Shown: positions 1 through 8,094 of the stretch, one piece after another | Layout: the number at the start of each line of letters is the position of its first letter | How positions within the stretch are numbered: position 1 is the first letter of the stretch | Assembly: GCF_002953135.1 (NCBI RefSeq) | Contig: NZ_CP026372.1 | Coordinates: forward strand, 124,001-188,000 | Length of the DNA stretch: 64,000 bases | Source: Sphingobium sp. SCG-1 | GTDB taxonomy: Bacteria > Pseudomonadota > Alphaproteobacteria > Sphingomonadales > Sphingomonadaceae | Direction: 5' to 3' | The notes under the pieces: model-generated | Seen by the model: only the letters and a program-made list of their open reading frames with translations | What the model was told of the DNA's origin: nothing | Database searches by the model: none | Made by a program: the position numbers and the translations under genes

Positions 1-617
1 GCCAATTCGGGCTGGATCAGCACCGCCTGCTTCTGGAGCGCGGCGATCTGCGCACGATATCCGGCGATCTCCTGCCCATATTGGCCGATGCGCGAATGAA
101 GCTGGGCAGTGAGGCCCGCGCCTTCGGAACGGCGGATGTCGAAGAGCTTCTGCTCGTCGGCCATCGCCGCCCGCGCACTGGCATCGGTTCGTTTCAGCAA
201 AGTGTCGGGGAAGCGGATCGCGGGTGCGCCCATCCGCTCTGCTTCCAGGCGCGCGCGTTGCGCAACCATCTGGTCCAGCGACAGCGCGGAAAGCTGTGCG
301 TCGGTGCCAAGCACCTTGTCGTCAAGGCGCATCAGCAACTGTCCCTTGCGCACATGCTGGCCGTTCTGCACCAGAATTTCGGACACTACCCCGCCGGTCG
401 GGTGCGTGATCTGCTTGACGCGCGACTCGACGCCGAGTTGCCCGCTGGCGACTATTGCGCCGCCCATTGGCACGAACGCCGCTGCGCCACCAATGCCGAA
501 AACAAGCACCGACATCAGCAACACTGCCGTCCTGAGCGAACCGTTGAGGCGGGCTTCCGGTTCGAAGACTTGTGGCGGCGCAGGGCGCTGGGAAAGCGTT
601 AACATCTGTTCGGTCAT
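1..617 (-). CDS. HlyD-family type I secretion adaptor, partial
   Basis: Periplasmic adaptor (membrane fusion protein) that would link the inner-membrane ABC exporter next to it to an outer-membrane TolC-type channel. The first 205 residues are in the window; the C-terminal part lies beyond base 1. The protein begins MTEQMLTLSQRPAPP, has one membrane segment at about residues 31-50, then a lipoyl-like hairpin (GGVVSEILVQNGQHVRKGQ, about 75-93) typical of the HlyD/PrtE family, followed by Gln/Ala/Arg-rich sequence suited to the coiled-coil hairpin. The ATG lies one base after the stop of the ABC gene (TGACATG), so the two are translationally coupled. Family call is firm; the substrate is inferred from the RTX gene upstream. 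Confidence 0.88.
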   Translation of the reverse strand, partial: MTEQMLTLSQRPAPPQVFEPEARLNGSLRTAVLLMSVLVFGIGGAAAFVPMGGAIVASGQLGVESRVKQITHPTGGVVSEILVQNGQHVRKGQLLMRLDDKVLGTDAQLSALSLDQMVAQRARLEAERMGAPAIRFPDTLLKRTDASARAAMADEQKLFDIRRSEGAGLTAQLHSRIGQYGQEIAGYRAQIAALQKQAVLIQPEL

Positions 618-618
618 G

Positions 619-2403
619 TCAGGCAGCCTGCTGCTGAGTGGAAGCGCCGGGGGCTGGCTTTGCGCCTGCCGGGGCATTGGGGTTGGGCAGCTTCAGGAAC
701 TTGTCCAATATTTCATCGCGGGGGCCAAAGCCATCGGCACGGCCATCGCGCATCACCAGCACCAGATCGACCGAGGCCAAGGCAGACGGACGATGTGCAA
801 TGACGATCACGATGCCCTTGCGCTCGCGCACGCTCATGATCGCGGCGCTCAGCGCGCGTTCCCCCGCACCATCGAGATTGGAATTGGGTTCGTCGAGAAG
901 CACCAGGAACGGATCGCCATAGAGCGCGCGGGCCAAGCCGACACGCTGGCGCTGGCCCGCGGACAGACAGGTGCCCTCATGCCCAACCGGCGTCTGGTAG
1001 CCGAGCGGCATAGCGACGATCATGTCATGCACGCCCGCAGCCTTGGCGGCGGCAATCACCGCGTCGGAGTTCTGACCCGGCATGAAGCGGGAGATGTTGT
1101 CCGCAATGGTGCCGTCGAACAGCTCCACCATCTGCGGCATATAGCCGATCGACCGGCCCAGCACATCAGACGGCCACTGGTCGAGTGTCGCGCCGTCCAT
1201 CCGCACCGAACCACGCACCGGACGCCATGCACCCACGATTGCACGCGCCAGCGAGGATTTGCCCGCCGCACTCGCCCCGATCACCGCCAGCGCCGATCCG
1301 GCTTCCAACGTGAATTCCACGCCCTGCACCGTCAGGCGCTGCGTACCCGGAGGGGCCACGCACAGATTATGCACTTCCAGCCGCATTTCAGGGGCAGGCA
1401 GCACGATATCCCATTCAGGCTCTGGCGGAACATCACGCAGAAGGGCAGACAACCGCCGCCAGCCGATCCGCGCCGCGGCAAGGTTGCGCCAGTTTGCGAT
1501 TGCCTGATCGATTGGCGCAAGCGCGCGCGCCGACAGGATCGATGAGGCGAAGATCACCCCGCCGCTGGCTTTCCCGTCGATCACCAGCAATGCGCCGACC
1601 GTCAGGATCGCCGATTGCAGGAACAGGCGGCCAAGTTTGCTGAAACCGCCCAGCACGCCGGTAGACCGCGCGAGGCTGCTTTGCGCGGACAGGAACATGC
1701 GGTTTACATTCTGCCAGCGCTCTTCCATCCGACCGCGCATCCCTAGAACGGAGAGCAGTTCGACATGGCGCAGATTGGTTTCGGCCATGCTGTTGCGGTA
1801 GGCGGAGACCTGGCTCAGCTTCGCAGCGGGCGCCTTGATTGCCTTGTCAGTCAGAAGCGTCAGACCCAGGAGCAGGATCGCGCCCACCAGAGCAGTGACG
1901 CCCAGCCACACGTGCAACAGGAACAGGATGCCGAGGAAGAAGGCGATCCACGGCAAGTCCATGATCGTGCCGGGTCCGGGTCCGGACATGAAGCTACGGA
2001 TATTCTCAAGATCGCGCATCGGCGTCAGGCCGTCGCCGGGTGCTGAACGGCCACGCAAGGCAGCGTCCGAAATTGCTCGCTGCACGCGCGGCGACCACTC
2101 ACGGTCTAGCGCGGCCGCGATGTCGCCCAATATGCGCGTGCGCATCGTGTCGAACACGCCCTGGAAAGCGTACATCACGACCAGCATCGCCAGCAGGCCG
2201 ATCAGCGTCGGGATGCTCCGGCTCGGCAGCACCGAGTCATAGACCATCATCATGTAGAGCGCGCCGCTCAGTTGCAGCACACTGAGCACGGCACTGAGGA
2301 AACCGACGGTGATCCACGCCTTCCGGTAGCGGCGCACCGCTTCCATCAGGTCCGATGTGGGCATCGCTCGCGCGGCATCAGCCGGCGTCGTCAACGCGTT
2401 CAT
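619..2403 (-). CDS. Type I secretion system permease/ATPase (PrtD/HlyB type)
   Basis: Fused membrane and ATPase subunit of a type I secretion exporter, 594 residues, the usual size for the PrtD group without an N-terminal peptidase domain. Membrane segments cluster at about 30-80, 150-185 and 258-275. The nucleotide-binding domain shows Walker A GASAAGKS (376-383), a Q-loop near Q424, the signature LSAGQ (480-484) and Walker B FLVLLDEP (499-506). The C-terminus is Ala/Pro-rich. The ATG is preceded by GAGGCG. It follows the RTX gene on the same strand after a 239-base gap and is coupled to the HlyD gene. Family knowledge: such exporters recognise C-terminal signals of RTX proteins, so the neighbouring RTX-GH12 protein is the likely cargo (inference). 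Confidence 0.93.
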   Translation of the reverse strand: MNALTTPADAARAMPTSDLMEAVRRYRKAWITVGFLSAVLSVLQLSGALYMMMVYDSVLPSRSIPTLIGLLAMLVVMYAFQGVFDTMRTRILGDIAAALDREWSPRVQRAISDAALRGRSAPGDGLTPMRDLENIRSFMSGPGPGTIMDLPWIAFFLGILFLLHVWLGVTALVGAILLLGLTLLTDKAIKAPAAKLSQVSAYRNSMAETNLRHVELLSVLGMRGRMEERWQNVNRMFLSAQSSLARSTGVLGGFSKLGRLFLQSAILTVGALLVIDGKASGGVIFASSILSARALAPIDQAIANWRNLAAARIGWRRLSALLRDVPPEPEWDIVLPAPEMRLEVHNLCVAPPGTQRLTVQGVEFTLEAGSALAVIGASAAGKSSLARAIVGAWRPVRGSVRMDGATLDQWPSDVLGRSIGYMPQMVELFDGTIADNISRFMPGQNSDAVIAAAKAAGVHDMIVAMPLGYQTPVGHEGTCLSAGQRQRVGLARALYGDPFLVLLDEPNSNLDGAGERALSAAIMSVRERKGIVIVIAHRPSALASVDLVLVMRDGRADGFGPRDEILDKFLKLPNPNAPAGAKPAPGASTQQQAA

Positions 2404-2519
2404 CGCTGCGCCTCGGCAAAGGCGGCAAACGCTGTCTTTGGGTCGAAGGCGTCGTAAGCCCCGGCTGTCAGTCCGTGCGACATTATACGAGTTGTCCTGG
2501 AACGGTATGTTTGCGAGTC

Positions 2520-2540
2520 GGCGGGGCCGTCCACCCCGCC
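2520..2540. other. GC-rich hairpin between RTX and exporter genes
   Basis: Perfect 7-bp stem GGCGGGG/CCCCGCC (2520-2526 with 2534-2540) and a 7-base loop, in the gap between the RTX gene and the ABC exporter gene. No U-tract follows on the minus strand, so it is not a standard terminator; it could slow or attenuate read-through or stabilise an RNA end. Confidence 0.45.
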
Positions 2541-2593
2541 TTTGCTAACATACTTAATAGCAGGCAAATCGCTAATGCATTGCTAACCACGGC

Positions 2594-2627
2594 CGGGGCG
2601 CATGCGGTTCGTCGCAACTGCGCCCCG
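2594..2627. other. Long hairpin just after the RTX gene
   Basis: CGGGGCGCA (2594-2602) pairs perfectly with TGCGCCCCG (2619-2627); inside, TGCG and CGCA can pair further. It sits about 16-50 bases past the RTX stop on the minus strand. No U-run follows on that strand. Hairpins in this position are known to reduce exporter expression relative to cargo in other RTX operons; that role here is inference. Confidence 0.45.
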
Positions 2628-2642
2628 ACTAAGCTGTTGTAC

Positions 2643-5032
2643 TTAGGAGACGAACAGGAAGTCGTCCGCCGTGAGCGTCTTCATCTGCGTATTGTAGAGG
2701 AGGATCGAATCGCCGCTGTCGAAGGTGATGACGGTGTTGTGCGCCACTTGCTTGGCATGTGCCATCACATCGGCGTAGCTCGAAACGCCCAGCGCCGTGT
2801 CGAGGCTGATCCAGTCATGGGCGCTGCCGGTCACGGCGAAATCTTCGACGACGTCGCGTCCGCTGCCGACATTGAACTGGAAGGTGTCGTTGCCATAGCC
2901 ACCGTTCAGCTTGTCGTTGCCCGCCCCCCGATCAGCAGGTCGTTGCCGCCCCGGCCCGCAAGATAATCGTCACCATCGCCGCCCATCAGCTTGTTGGCGG
3001 TGTGATCGCCTGCGATCCAGTCGTTGAACGCTGAGCCAATGACGCCCTCGATGGACATGTAGACATCACCCTTTGCATCGCCCGTGTTGATCGATGCGGT
3101 CAGCATGTCGACCTTCACCGCCTGCGCCGCAGACGTGTAGGTCGCGAAGTCGAAGCCTTCGCCGCCGACCAGAATGTCCGCGCCGCCATTGCCTTCCAGC
3201 CTGTCGTCGCCTGCTCCGCCCTCCAGCTTGTTGGCGGCATCGTTGCCGGTCATCATGTTGTCGAGCGCATTGCCCACGCCATCGATAGCGGCCTTGCCGG
3301 TGAGGATCAGGTTTTCGACATGATCGGTCAGGGCATAGCTGAACCCCGCCTTGACTGTGTCGATGCCTTCATTTGCCAGTTCGACGATTACGTCGCTGCT
3401 CGAATGCAGGACGTAGGTATCATGCCCCTTGCCACCGAAGAGCGTGTTAGTGCCATTGCTCGCGATCAGCGTGTCGTTGCCGTCCAGCGCATGCACAATC
3501 GATTTCGTCGCCGTCGCTTCCAGCACATCAGCGCCGTTCGTACCCTCGATCTCGGTAACGGGATCGATGACTTGCGTTGTCGTACCGGTGCCTGTCACAT
3601 GCTGGGTTTTGATCGTGCCGTCGCTGTTCGTGGTCTGCACATCATAGGCCAGGTGATTGATGGTCAGCGTGCCTGAACCAGAGACCACTTCGGCCCCGAG
3701 TTGCGACATGGCGAGATACTCGTCCTTGCTGACGATCCCCATCTCGATCAGCGTATCAAACAGCTTCACCATGTCGAGCTTGCCGACCGGCGTGTCGCTA
3801 TTGGCGACGATCGCGGTGTAATGCGTCCCCGGCGCACGGTAGATAGTGCCAACGAAATCGCCGTCCTGATAGGTGCCGATTTTGTCGCCGAACGCTTCGA
3901 AATTGCCCTTGTGCAGCCACACCATTATTTCGTTGGTGACGGTGGAGGCGTCGCCGCCCGGCTTGTTCGTCAGCCAGATGTCGAAGGCCACGTTGAAGCC
4001 GCTGGTGTCGCCATTGAACGCAACGTCGAAGTCGGCGGTCAATGCGTTGAGCTTGCTGATCTGCACCGGAAACACCTGCGCCTTGTCGCCAGGATTGGTG
4101 CCGCCCGAGAAAGGCGAAGCACCGAACAGCAGGTCGGGATAGGCGAGCACATTGCCCGCAGCGCCTTCGGCCAGCGTCAGCGTGGGGAAATCCCAGTTGA
4201 AGGTCGTACCCTTCGAGAGATCCTTGTATGTGTAGGAAACGCTGTTGGTATAATCCGTGCCGTACTTCAGGCTGGCAGAGTTCCAGGCGTTGTTGATCGC
4301 GTACCAGCCATTGCTGGTCTGTCCGGCATGGGTGCCGCTCAAGGTGTTCTGCCCTGTCGTGGGTCGCGACGCGGGCGTGTCGACTACGATCGCGCTGTCG
4401 TTCAGGAACGCGAAGTCAGTCGCCTTGAAGCTGCCGACCGTCGCGCCGCGCACCATCAACTCTTCACCATTGCCAAGGTCGAAGTGCACATCCGATCCCT
4501 GCTGCGTCGCATGTGCCATCAGGTTCTTGAAGCTACCGATATCGAAGCCGTCGAGCCGGATCAGATCCTTACCCGAGGTGAAGTTGTAGACGGTGTCCGA
4601 CCCTTCACCCGCCTTGACGACCATCGTATCCATGCCCGCGCCGCCGACCAGCACGTCATTGCCTTTGCCGGCGTTCATATAGGCGCCGACCGACCCCGCG
4701 GTGATGATGTTGTTGAGGCCGTTACCGAAACCCATCTTCGCGCCCGCACCGGCCAGCACCAGGTTTTCGACGTTCGCGGACAGCGTTATCGGAGTGTAGG
4801 CATAGCTGTAGAGGGTATCGATGCCTTGGCCAGCATACTCCGTAACGGAGTAGTTCTGGTCCCACACATAATAATGGTCGTCCCCCGAACCGCCGTACAT
4901 CCGGTCGCCTGAAATGCCATAGAACACATCGTTGTAGATGCTTCCGAGAATTGTTCCTGCCTTGTGGGAACCAATCCAGCTGTTGGGGTTTAAGCTCAAG
5001 TTGAGATCCAGGTTATTAACGGTCAAATACAT
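2643..5032 (-). pseudogene. RTX-type secreted GH12 glucanase, frameshifted
   Basis: Predicted type I-secreted glycan hydrolase. From the ATG at 5032 (MYLTVNNLDL) the open frame runs 708 residues to a stop at 2906. RTX-like Ca-binding repeats occur at about residues 45-60 and 120-135 (GGSGDDHYY, GGAGMDT). A GH12-like domain spans about 230-465, with the nucleophile-type motif NEIMVWL (E368) and the acid/base-type motif GAEVVSGSG (E448). More RTX repeats and GGAGDD motifs follow to the C-terminus. The frame then shifts in a G6 run (2924-2929): adding one G joins LIGG to AGNDKLNGG and restores an RTX/secretion tail ending DDFLFVS at 2643, giving 796 residues. Without it the export signal is lost. 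Deletion, sequencing error or phase variation are all possible. Codons upstream to 5191 are open, but no better start is visible. Substrate (beta-1,4-glucan or xyloglucan) is inferred from the family. Confidence 0.8.
2924..2929 (-). other. G6 homopolymer at the RTX frameshift
   Basis: Six consecutive C on the plus strand (G on the coding strand). Reading with six G gives a premature stop at 2906; seven G would give GGG GGG GCG GGC and continue the RTX repeat to the proper C-terminal tail. It marks the exact site where coding frame changes. Confidence 0.8.
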
Positions 5033-5300
5033 TGGCTTAGGTTCCTGTCCGAGGTTGCCTTCGGATAGTCCGGAACCTGTGAAGCCTTCGCTGTGCAGTA
5101 ACGTTAACTGCATATTCACGACAAAATGACGTTGAGCGTTACAGAAGCGTTCCGATGCCCTTAAACTGGGTTTAACGACTGGCCGCAGCACCGCCTGCGA
5201 CGACCTGAGTTATCGTCCATAATGGTTATAAACGCCGGTAAACGCTGACGTTTGCGGTCGGACGTTGACCCATATCGCGTGGCGTCGCATGGAGGCCGCC

Positions 5301-6302
5301 ATGCACTTCTTTTCCGACAATGCCGCGCGCGTTTCCCCTCAGATTCTCTCCGCGCTGGCAGACGCCGACCATGTCGACACGGCGTATGATGGCGACGCGT
5401 GGAGCGCGCGACTCAGCGATTCGTTCTCTCGGCTATTCGAAAAGGACGTCGCGGCCTTGTGGGTCACGACAGGCACGGTCGCCAACTGTCTCGCCTTGGC
5501 GGCACTATGCCCGCCCTTCGGTGGCGTGCTGTGCCATGAGGAGGCGCATGTCGAAACCGACGAAGGCGGGGCGCCGGAGTTCTTCACCCATGGCGCGAAG
5601 CTGATGACGGTTCCGGGCGATGGCGCGAAGATTTCGCCTGATGCGCTACAGAGCCGCCTTTCCGCCATCCGCAACGATGTGCATCAGGTGCAGCCGCACG
5701 CGCTTACCATCACCAACGCTACCGAATATGGCCGCGTCTATTCACCAGCCGAAGTCGCGGCCCTTGGGGCACTCTGCCGCGAACACGGCCTTGGCTTCCA
5801 CATGGACGGCGCGCGTTTCGCCAACGCCGTTGCGACGCTGGGTTGCCACCCCGCGGACCTGACGTGGCGGGCAGGCGTCGATGCCCTGTCCTTCGGCTTC
5901 GTCAAGAATGGTGGCATGACGGCTGAAGCGCTGATCTTCTTCGATCCCGCGCTGGCGGCCGACACGCTGCGCCGCCGGAAGCGCGCCGGACACCTCCTTT
6001 CGAAAGGTCGCTACCTCGCCGCGCAGTTGCTGGCGATGCTGGAGGGAGATTTGTGGCTCGACAATGCACGCGCCGCCAATGCCGCCGCGCGAATCATCGC
6101 TGAGGCGGCAGGAGCACGTTGTATGCATCTCGTGGAAGCGAATGAAATTTTCCTGCGTGTGACTGCTCAAGAAGCCGCCACTCTGCGCGCGCAAGGCTTC
6201 GACTTCTACGACTGGGGCGAAGGCGCGGCCCGGCTCGTGACATGCTGGCACCACGAAGCGAAGGACGTGCAGCCGCTCGCCAACGCCATCGCTGCCCTAT
6301 GA
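5301..6302 (+). CDS. Low-specificity threonine aldolase
   Basis: PLP enzyme of the threonine aldolase/beta-eliminating lyase family, cleaving threonine (and allo-threonine) to glycine and acetaldehyde in the cytoplasm; 333 residues, normal for the family. The start at 5301 (MHFFSDNAARVSPQ) is chosen over upstream in-frame codons because GGAGG lies at 5291-5295 with good spacing. WVTTGTVANCLALA forms the phosphate-binding region, HMDGARFANA carries the cofactor-ring Asp, and K202 in FGFVKNGG is the expected Schiff-base lysine. The exporter gene below follows after 7 bases, so they probably share a transcript. Stereospecificity (L versus D) cannot be read from sequence alone. Confidence 0.88.
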   Translation: MHFFSDNAARVSPQILSALADADHVDTAYDGDAWSARLSDSFSRLFEKDVAALWVTTGTVANCLALAALCPPFGGVLCHEEAHVETDEGGAPEFFTHGAKLMTVPGDGAKISPDALQSRLSAIRNDVHQVQPHALTITNATEYGRVYSPAEVAALGALCREHGLGFHMDGARFANAVATLGCHPADLTWRAGVDALSFGFVKNGGMTAEALIFFDPALAADTLRRRKRAGHLLSKGRYLAAQLLAMLEGDLWLDNARAANAAARIIAEAAGARCMHLVEANEIFLRVTAQEAATLRAQGFDFYDWGEGAARLVTCWHHEAKDVQPLANAIAAL

Positions 6303-6309
6303 TTACGAT

Positions 6310-7239
6310 ATGAGCGCCAGCACGGGACGCGACCACCACGCGCCATCGCTGCTCAGCCCCGGCATACTCATTCCCTTCGCGATCGTCACCTTGATCTGGG
6401 GGTCGACATGGCTCGTCATCCGCGATCAGGTGAGCGCGGTGCCGCCAAGCTGGTCCGTCGCCTATCGTTTCCTGTTGGCGAGCGTCGGGATGTTCGTGCT
6501 GGCACGCATCCGCCGCTTGCCGCTGTGGATCGGGGGGAGGGGCATCGCCTTCGCTGCGGGCCTGGGCGCAACGCAGTTCATGCTCAACTTCAACTTCGTG
6601 TATCGTGCCGAGCTGGTGCTGACATCCGGCGTCGTCGCGGTATTCTACGCGCTGCTGCTGATCCCAAACAGCCTGTTCGCATGGATCGCGTTCCGCCAAC
6701 CGGTAAGCCGGAACTTCATTCTGGGATCGGTGGTCGCGGTCAGCGGAGTCACGCTACTTTTCCTGCGCGAATATCGCTATGCCGACGTCGCGCCGGGGGC
6801 GGTGCTGACCGGGATCGGACTCTCACTCTGCGGTTTGCTGGCGGCATCGGTCTCCAATGTGATGCAGGGATCGCCGATAGCCCGCCGCCTGCCGATCATC
6901 AGCCTCCTTGCCTGGGCAATGCTGCTGGGTGGCGTCATGGACGCGGCGCTGGCCTGGATCACTAGTGGGTCGCCGGTGTTGGACTCGCGTCCGGCTTATG
7001 TTGCGGGCGTCGTCTATCTTGCGATCGCCGGGTCGGTCTGCACCTTCCCGCTCTATTTTCGCCTGATCCAGCAGATCGGAGCGGGCCGCGCCGCCTATTC
7101 CGGCGTTCTGGTCCCTGTGATCGCCATGCTGCTTTCGACGTTGTTCGAAAGCTATCGCTGGTCGACGCTGGCGGCGGCAGGCGCGGCGCTGTCGATCGCC
7201 GGCATGGTCATCGCGATGCGCGCCAAGCCCTCGCGATAG
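6310..7239 (+). CDS. DMT/EamA-family transporter
   Basis: Inner-membrane drug/metabolite transporter of 309 residues with two EamA repeats and about ten hydrophobic segments, starting with FAIVTLIWGSTWLVIRDQ, a motif characteristic of EamA repeat 1. It follows the threonine aldolase by 7 bases, suggesting cotranscription; export of an amino acid or related metabolite would fit but is unproven. Its last 88 bases overlap the 3' end of the convergent SDR gene. Substrate unknown. Confidence 0.85.
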   Translation: MSASTGRDHHAPSLLSPGILIPFAIVTLIWGSTWLVIRDQVSAVPPSWSVAYRFLLASVGMFVLARIRRLPLWIGGRGIAFAAGLGATQFMLNFNFVYRAELVLTSGVVAVFYALLLIPNSLFAWIAFRQPVSRNFILGSVVAVSGVTLLFLREYRYADVAPGAVLTGIGLSLCGLLAASVSNVMQGSPIARRLPIISLLAWAMLLGGVMDAALAWITSGSPVLDSRPAYVAGVVYLAIAGSVCTFPLYFRLIQQIGAGRAAYSGVLVPVIAMLLSTLFESYRWSTLAAAGAALSIAGMVIAMRAKPSR

Positions 7240-8006
7240 GTCGGATAGCGAGGAGTCCAGCGCAGCAGCCGCTTCGCCTTGCCGTTCGCGATCCGGCGGT
7301 TCTCCCCATAGAAGCCCCGCGCCATCGGCGTGAGCTTCGCTTCTTCCAGTGAGAGCAGCGGCGGCAGCGGAAGTCCGCTCAGCGCACATGCGGCTTCGAT
7401 CACGCGATTCTGGCTGCACGGATAGTCGTCCGCCAGATTATAGACGCCCGGCGGCCCCTCGAACCCCGCGACTATGCCCGAGACGATGTCATCGACATGC
7501 ACCCGGCTGAACACCTGCCCCGGCAAGTCGATCCGCCGCGCCCGTCCGTCCAGCAGGCGATCTATTGCGGATCGCCCCGGCCCATAGATACCGGGCAGCC
7601 GAAAGACGCGCACATCGTCACGCACGCCGCCCCAGGCGAGGTCGGCCTCCGCCCGTGCGCCGCGTCTGCCATGGCCGATCGGTGCGCGCTCGTCCACCCA
7701 TGCCCCGCCCGTATCGCCATAAACGCCGGTCGCGGAGATATAGCCGATCCAGCGCGTCGGTGACGTCATGATGTCCGCGCCATAGCGCGTCAGCACCGGG
7801 TCGCGCCCGTCATCGCCCGGTGGCACGGACGAGATGATGTGCGTCGCTGTCGCCAGGCTCGTCCGCACCGCGTCGGCATCATCAAAGGCCAACGCCCCAT
7901 CCACGGCATCTCTCCGTGTCGCAGTAACGCGCCATCCATCGCCGATCAGCCGTCGCGCTAGCCGCCCCGTCGTATAGCCCAGTCCGAAGATCAGCATATG
8001 TCTCAT
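7152..8006 (-). CDS. SDR/NAD-dependent epimerase-like protein
   Basis: Atypical short-chain dehydrogenase of the NAD-dependent epimerase group (YeeZ-like), 284 residues. The N-terminus MLIFGLGYTTGRLARRL carries the Rossmann GxGYTxG dinucleotide motif; IGYISATGVYGDTGG gives the active-site region with the YxxxK position replaced, and FRLPGIYGPGRS and HVDDIV are family motifs. The ATG at 8006 is preferred to an upstream one because AGGAAGGA precedes it with correct spacing. The family-conserved part ends around RYPTYREGLARI, and the final ~25 residues lie antisense to the 3' end of the DMT gene. Substrate unknown. Confidence 0.8.
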   Translation of the reverse strand: MRHMLIFGLGYTTGRLARRLIGDGWRVTATRRDAVDGALAFDDADAVRTSLATATHIISSVPPGDDGRDPVLTRYGADIMTSPTRWIGYISATGVYGDTGGAWVDERAPIGHGRRGARAEADLAWGGVRDDVRVFRLPGIYGPGRSAIDRLLDGRARRIDLPGQVFSRVHVDDIVSGIVAGFEGPPGVYNLADDYPCSQNRVIEAACALSGLPLPPLLSLEEAKLTPMARGFYGENRRIANGKAKRLLRWTPRYPTYREGLARIAMTMPAIDSAAPAAASVDQR

Positions 8007-8094
8007 CGCGTCCTTCCTACACATTCCCGCAAAAACATCCATTTATCGCATGCCTATCATTGCCCCCCGGTCCGCCCGCGCATAGGTAAGGCGC

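Noticed and set aside
3701..4912. Plus-strand open frame (about 400 codons) opposite the RTX gene
   Set aside because: It mirrors the repeat-rich coding strand and lacks any family match; the minus-strand reading has GH12 and RTX motifs.
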